A DNA stretch of 7,762 nucleotides from Chloroflexi bacterium RIFCSPLOWO2_02_FULL_71_16 (GTDB taxonomy: Bacteria > Chloroflexota > Limnocylindria > P2-11E): assembly GCA_001795345.1 (NCBI GenBank), contig MGON01000029.1, positions 1 to 7,762 of the forward strand. The letters are read 5' to 3'. The first letter of the stretch is position 1, and every line of letters begins with the position of its first letter. The notes beneath the pieces are model-generated. The model did not search any database. It was not told where the DNA came from and saw only the letters and a list, made by a program, of their open reading frames with translations. Shown here in pieces: positions 4,474 to 7,762 of this stretch. Both the position numbers and the translations under genes were made by a program.

Positions 4474-6476
4474 CCCCGCCGACCGGCGAGACCGCCGTGG
4501 ATGAGCGGCGCGCGCACGAGCTCATCGAGGAGTACGAGGCCGAGGCGCGCACGCGCGACCTGCCGCCGGCCTGGGCGCGCGCCGCGCGCATCTTCGGCGT
4601 CGCCGTATCGCTCATCGCGATCTACTACGCGATGGCCGGCGCGCCCATCCCGTTCACGAGCATCCAGCTCATCCCGAACGTCACCGTCTTCGGACTGTCC
4701 CTCACCACGCTGCACATCTTCTCGATCGTGTTCCTCTCGGCCTCGCTGATCCTCACGTTCATCCACTACCCGCCCCTGCGCCGGTGGCGGACGCGCGTCG
4801 ACGCCGTCGACCTCGTGCTGATGGCCGCGGCCGTCGCCGTCGCGGGCTACCTGCTGGCCGAGTTCGACGAGGCCATCTACCGCGTCGGCATCCCGAGCCC
4901 CGCCGACTTCGCCTTCGGCCTCCTAGCGATCGCCCTCGTCCTGGAGGGCACGCGCCGGACCGTCGGCTGGCACCTATCGGCGCTCGTGCTGGTCACGCTG
5001 GCCTACGCCTACTTCGGCGCGGTCCTGCCGCAGGCCATCCGCCACCGCGGGTTCGACCTCGACCAGATAGTCGCGCAGCAGTACCTCTCGCTCGACGGGA
5101 TGCTGAGCCTCGTCTACATCGCGGGCTCGTTCATCATCCTGTTCACGATCTACGGGGCGGTGCTCGAGCACTCGGGCGCCGGCAAGTTCTTCGTCGATCT
5201 GGCGTTCGCGCTTTCGGGCCGCCGGCGCAGCGCCGCCGGCCGTACCGTCACGCTCGCGTCATTCCTGCTCGGGACGGTCTCCGGGTCCGGCGTCGCCACG
5301 ACGGTCACGCTCGGGTCGATCACCTATCCCCTGCTGAAGCGTGCGGGCTACGACCGCGAGACCGCCGGGGCGATCCTCGCCGCGGGCGGGATCGGCGCGA
5401 TCATCTCGCCCCCGGTGCTGGGCGCGGCGGCGTTCCTCATGGCCGAGCTGCTGCGGATCAGCTACCTCGAGGTCCTCGTCATGGCGACGGTGCCGACGCT
5501 CCTCTACTACCTCTCCATCTTCCTCATGATCGAGGTCGACGCGCGCCGGATGGGCGCGCGAGAGGTCGACATCGAGGCGCCGGGGGTCGGCTCGCTCCTG
5601 CGCCGCTACTGGTTCCACCTGACCTCGCTCGTGTCGATCGTGGCGTTCATGGCCCTCGGGATGTCGCCGATCCTGGCCGTGTTCTGGGCGGTCGTCTTCG
5701 CGATCGTCGTGTCCTATGCGGACCGCGAGCTCGCCATCACGCCCCCGAAGCTGGTCAGCGTCCTGGCGGACGGCGCCAAGGGCGTGCTCGCGGTGGCGGC
5801 CACCATCGCCGCGGCCGGGATCATCGTCGGCGTGCTGCTGCAGACGGGACTCGGGCTCAAGGTCTCCAACCTCATCATCACGCTCGCGGGCGGTGACCTC
5901 TTCTTCACGCTGATCCTGTCCGCGATCGTCCTCTGGGTGCTCGGCCTGTCGCTGCCGATCACCGCCTCTTATCTCGTCGCCGTGCCGACGGTCGCGCCGG
6001 CGCTCATCACGCTCGGCGTCCCGGCGCCCGCGGCGCATATGTTCATCTTCTATTACTCGGTGCTGTCGGAGGTCTCGCCGCCGGTCGGCCTCTCGCCGTT
6101 CGCGGCCGCGGCACTGACCGGCGGCAACCCCTACCGCACGATGATGCTCAGCTGGAAGTACGCGCTGCCCGCGTTCCTGGTCCCGTTCATGTTCACGCAG
6201 CCCGAAGGCACGGCGATGCTCCTTCGCGACACGACGGTCGTCGAGGCGATCGTCGCGACAGGGACCGCGGCCACCGGCATCGCCGCCCTGGTCACGGGCA
6301 TCGGCGGCTATCTCTTCCGGCGGACGACGCTGCTGGAGCGTGCGCTCCTCGTCGCGGCGGGACTGCTGCTCCTGCAGCCCGGCGCGCTCGGGGATGCCCT
6401 CGGCTCCGGCCTCTTCGTCGCGGCGGCCGCGGTGCAGCTCGTGAGGATGCGCGTCGCCGCGATCGCTCCCGGATAG
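4464..6476 (+). CDS. TRAP transporter permease, fused 4TM-12TM (DctQ-DctM) type
   Basis: This 670-residue integral membrane protein is the fused permease of a TAXI-TRAP transporter, which drives uptake of the receptor-bound solute with an ion gradient. After an acidic, probably helical leader (residues 12-32), the small-subunit-like part holds about four hydrophobic segments (around 41-60, 77-100, 116-132, 147-185). The large subunit follows from about 210. It shows the two inverted-repeat signatures typical of the family: FLLGTVSGSGVATTVTLGS (267-285) with GGIGAIISPPVLGAAAFLMAE (starting 308), and LGLSLPITASYLVAVP (493-508) with FYYSVLSEVSPPVGLSPFAA (529-548). LEVLVMATVPTLLYYLSIF is also conserved. 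ATG 4464 is chosen because it overlaps the DUF1850 stop by 10 bases and has GGAG at 4451-4454. The protein ends with two or three further hydrophobic segments (592-660). Length is near that of family members. Confidence 0.95.
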   Translation: MAVTPPTGETAVDERRAHELIEEYEAEARTRDLPPAWARAARIFGVAVSLIAIYYAMAGAPIPFTSIQLIPNVTVFGLSLTTLHIFSIVFLSASLILTFIHYPPLRRWRTRVDAVDLVLMAAAVAVAGYLLAEFDEAIYRVGIPSPADFAFGLLAIALVLEGTRRTVGWHLSALVLVTLAYAYFGAVLPQAIRHRGFDLDQIVAQQYLSLDGMLSLVYIAGSFIILFTIYGAVLEHSGAGKFFVDLAFALSGRRRSAAGRTVTLASFLLGTVSGSGVATTVTLGSITYPLLKRAGYDRETAGAILAAGGIGAIISPPVLGAAAFLMAELLRISYLEVLVMATVPTLLYYLSIFLMIEVDARRMGAREVDIEAPGVGSLLRRYWFHLTSLVSIVAFMALGMSPILAVFWAVVFAIVVSYADRELAITPPKLVSVLADGAKGVLAVAATIAAAGIIVGVLLQTGLGLKVSNLIITLAGGDLFFTLILSAIVLWVLGLSLPITASYLVAVPTVAPALITLGVPAPAAHMFIFYYSVLSEVSPPVGLSPFAAAALTGGNPYRTMMLSWKYALPAFLVPFMFTQPEGTAMLLRDTTVVEAIVATGTAATGIAALVTGIGGYLFRRTTLLERALLVAAGLLLLQPGALGDALGSGLFVAAAAVQLVRMRVAAIAPG

Positions 6477-6525
6477 GAGTACACCGGACCGAACGGACCC
6501 TCGCTCGCTCGCGCTCGGCTGGCAC

Positions 6526-6541
6526 CGTCCGTGCGCGGACG
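6526..6541 (+). terminator. Possible transcription end hairpin after the permease
   Basis: CGTCCG (6526-6531) pairs with CGGACG (6536-6541) around the loop TGCG, 49 bases after the permease stop. It is followed by AAAGG rather than a T-run, so any terminator function would be non-canonical; it could equally be a leader structure of the small ORF at 6572. Confidence 0.3.
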
Positions 6542-6571
6542 AAAGGGCATCCAGACGCGGGAGGGATGACC

Positions 6572-6736
6572 ATGAAGGAGCACGCCCAGCCGCCCAAGAA
6601 CCAGGCGGGCCAGCCGCCGACCAAGACGCCCGACGAGACCGAGGAGCGCCTCGAGGAGAAAGCTCGCGCCCAGAGCGGCCAGGCGAACAAGAGGCGCACC
6701 GAGGAGCAGATCGACGAGGTGCGGACGAAGCGGTGA
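6572..6736 (+). CDS. Small charged, probably disordered protein (54 residues)
   Basis: ATG 6572 is preceded by GGGAGGG with about six bases of spacing, one of the best ribosome binding sites in the window; an in-frame ATG at 6566 lies inside the spacer and is less likely. The product starts MKEHAQPPKNQAGQPP and continues with TEERLEEKARAQSG and RRTEEQIDEVRTKR. It has no Cys, Trp, Tyr or Phe and is rich in Glu, Lys, Arg, Gln and Pro. Such composition resembles hydrophilin or stress-associated small proteins, but there is no recognisable domain and no function is assigned. It sits 95 bases after the permease on the same strand and could be a separate transcription unit. The stop codon TGA (6734-6736) merges into a perfect palindrome. 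Confidence 0.65.
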   Translation: MKEHAQPPKNQAGQPPTKTPDETEERLEEKARAQSGQANKRRTEEQIDEVRTKR

Positions 6737-6750
6737 GGGCGATCGCCCTC
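6735..6750. terminator. 16-bp perfect palindrome between convergent genes
   Basis: GAGGGCGATCGCCCTC is fully self-complementary and would form a 6-bp stem with a GATC loop in RNA from either strand. It starts inside the stop codon of the small ORF and lies 11 bases before the stop of the convergent response regulator (TCA at 6768 region, frame end 6762). A bidirectional terminator is the simplest reading, although no T-run follows on either strand. Confidence 0.45.
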
Positions 6751-6761
6751 GCGGCTGCGGA

Positions 6762-7163
6762 CTACGCCTGAGGCTGGAGCCGTTCGACCTTCTCGATCAC
6801 CTCGTCCAGCGACGCGAAAGGCTTGGCAAGGTGGTCGTCGGCCTTGATCTCGTCGGCCCACTGGCGCGCACTGTGCGCCGCCGTCATGACGATCACCGGA
6901 ACTCCGATCCCGCGGCGGCGGAGCTCCTGAGCGAACTGCCATCCGTCCATGCGTGGCATGCGCATGTCGAGCAGGATCACCGCGGGCGGCCGTCGGGTGA
7001 CCGAGTCCAGCGCGTCCACCCCGTCACGCGCGACCTCGACCTCGTAACCCTCGGCCACCAGCAGCTCTTTCAGCATGTCGAGGATCGTCTCCTCATCGTC
7101 GACGATGAGGATCGGCCCTCTCCCGTCCACCGGCACCGCGGGTAGTGTGCCCTGCCGGGCCAA
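6762..7163 (-). CDS. Stand-alone response regulator receiver protein
   Basis: The 133-residue product is a single CheY-like receiver domain with no output domain. Numbered from TTG 7163, the acidic pocket is D22-D23 (ILIVDDEE), the phosphoacceptor is D66 (ILLDMRMPRMDG), the switch Thr is T94 (VIVMTA) and the conserved Lys is K114 (LAKPF), so all key residues are present and it should be phosphorylated by a histidine kinase, not encoded here. It probably signals through protein-protein contact. The start is uncertain: TTG 7163 has no Shine-Dalgarno sequence, and GTG codons at 7136 and 7130 would give shorter versions beginning nearer to the domain. It lies 45 bases after msrA on the same strand, with two alternative hairpins between them, so it may be co-transcribed with msrA or separately regulated. 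Confidence 0.92.
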   Translation of the reverse strand: MARQGTLPAVPVDGRGPILIVDDEETILDMLKELLVAEGYEVEVARDGVDALDSVTRRPPAVILLDMRMPRMDGWQFAQELRRRGIGVPVIVMTAAHSARQWADEIKADDHLAKPFASLDEVIEKVERLQPQA

Positions 7164-7180
7164 GCCGAGCGGGCGAGCTA

Positions 7181-7210
7181 GCGAGGCGACGACCTCGCCG
7201 CGCCGAGGTC
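7181..7210 (-). promoter_or_regulatory. Two mutually exclusive hairpins between msrA and the response regulator
   Basis: GACCTCG (7191-7197) pairs with CGAGGTC (7204-7210), 7 bp with a 6-base loop, and begins in the msrA stop codon. GCGAGG (7181-7186) pairs with CCTCGC (7193-7198), 6 bp with a 6-base loop. Both stems use 7193-7197, so only one can form at a time. This is the geometry of an attenuator or of a terminator with an alternative pairing, though neither is followed by a T-run. Confidence 0.35.
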
Positions 7211-7762
7211 AGGAGCGGCTAGCCGCCCCCTTCAGCCGGTCGGCGAAGTGCTTGCGCACCTTTTCGACCTTCGGACGCGCGTTGAAGAGGATGTATGGGT
7301 TCAGTGGGTTGCGGGCCGCATAGTCCTGGTGATACGTCTCGGCCTCGTAGAAACGCTCGAGCGGCGCGACCTCGGTGACGATCGGCCGGTCGAACACCTT
7401 GGCGCGGTCGAGCTGCGCAATGTATGAGTCCGCCACGCGCTTCTGGCCCTCGGTCGTGTAGAAGATCGCGGAGCGGTACTGGCGCCCCACGTCCGGCCCC
7501 TGCCGGTCCAGCTGCGTGGGATCGTGAGCGATGGAGAAGAACGCCTTGAGGATCTGTCCGAAGCCGATCTTCGCGGGGTCGTATCGGACCTCCACCACCT
7601 CGGCGTGGTCGGTCGTGCCGCCGCAGACCGTCTGGTAGTCCGCGGTCTCCGCCGTGCCGCCGGCATATCCCGAGCGGACCGAGCTGACCCCGTCGAGCTG
7701 CTTGTAGACGGCCTCGACGCACCAGAAGCAGCCGCCCGCGAGCACGGCCACCCCCTCGCCGC
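7209..7762 (-). CDS. msrA: Peptide-methionine (S)-S-oxide reductase MsrA, frame open at right edge
   Basis: MsrA reduces methionine-S-sulfoxide in proteins back to methionine, repairing oxidative damage in the cytoplasm. Diagnostic motifs, numbered from GTG 7751, are [11 protein letters not shown] (6-16) with the catalytic Cys8, [13 protein letters not shown] (43-55), [19 protein letters not shown] (76-94) and [11 protein letters not shown] (134-144). It has the GCFWC form with a second Cys (C11) three residues after the catalytic one and no C-terminal cysteines, so recycling must differ from the E. coli type with two C-terminal resolving cysteines. GTG 7751 gives 180 residues, but the frame stays open to the window edge (GEG precedes), and many homologues have a few more N-terminal residues, so the true start may lie outside; GTG 7745 has a GAGGGGG upstream. 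The gene precedes the response regulator. Confidence 0.95.
   Translation of the reverse strand, partial: GEGVAVLAGGCFWCVEAVYKQLDGVSSVRSGYAGGTAETADYQTVCGGTTDHAEVVEVRYDPAKIGFGQILKAFFSIAHDPTQLDRQGPDVGRQYRSAIFYTTEGQKRVADSYIAQLDRAKVFDRPIVTEVAPLERFYEAETYHQDYAARNPLNPYILFNARPKVEKVRKHFADRLKGAASRS

Noticed and set aside
6737..6750. GGCGATCGCC as a HIP1 element of cyanobacteria
   Set aside because: HIP1 is significant only when strongly over-represented genome-wide; one copy in a GC-rich genome without other cyanobacterial features does not support this.

Overview
The window is GC-rich (about 70%) bacterial chromosome with strong G/C bias at third codon positions. Gene content points to a Chloroflexota (Limnocylindria-like) or related high-GC lineage with a monoderm-type envelope: a luciferase-like, probably F420-dependent oxidoreductase, a TAXI-type TRAP transporter whose binding protein is a lipoprotein, and several genes with GTG, TTG or CTG starts. 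This placement is inferred from family resemblance and not proven. No IS element, tRNA, rRNA, CRISPR array or phage gene was seen.

Layout. (1) Positions 1-137, minus strand: the N-terminus of a HAD-type phosphatase, probably trehalose-6-phosphate phosphatase (otsB), cut by the window edge and lacking any ATG/GTG/TTG start before its catalytic motif. (2) 138-416: divergent intergenic region with three copies of an 8-mer (CGCGATCC or its complement). (3) 417-1361, plus: luciferase-like flavin/F420 oxidoreductase. (4) 1358-2146, minus: a dUTPase of the Dcd/Dut superfamily followed by a small basic ORF whose stop overlaps that of the oxidoreductase. (5) 2153-2409: a 257-bp non-coding stretch packed with consecutive inverted repeats. 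(6) 2410-6476, plus: a probable operon of hotdog thioesterase, TAXI substrate-binding lipoprotein, DUF1850 membrane protein and fused 4TM-12TM TRAP permease. (7) 6572-6736, plus: a 54-residue charged small protein with an excellent ribosome binding site, ending in a perfect 16-bp palindrome that separates it from (8) a stand-alone response-regulator receiver (6762-7163, minus) and peptide methionine sulfoxide reductase MsrA (7209 to the right edge, minus).

How the genes work together: the TAXI protein would capture a small organic acid outside the membrane and hand it to the fused permease, which imports it using an ion gradient; DUF1850 proteins commonly sit between these two genes but have no assigned role. 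The thioesterase immediately upstream suggests, without proving, that the imported compound passes through a CoA thioester. The most notable features are the organisation between the binding protein and the permease (DUF1850 frame continuous with the SBP frame, no canonical start before its membrane segment, and a 13-bp GC hairpin), and the structured gap upstream of the thioesterase. The remaining genes are ordinary housekeeping or stress functions (dUTP hydrolysis, methionine sulfoxide repair, trehalose synthesis).
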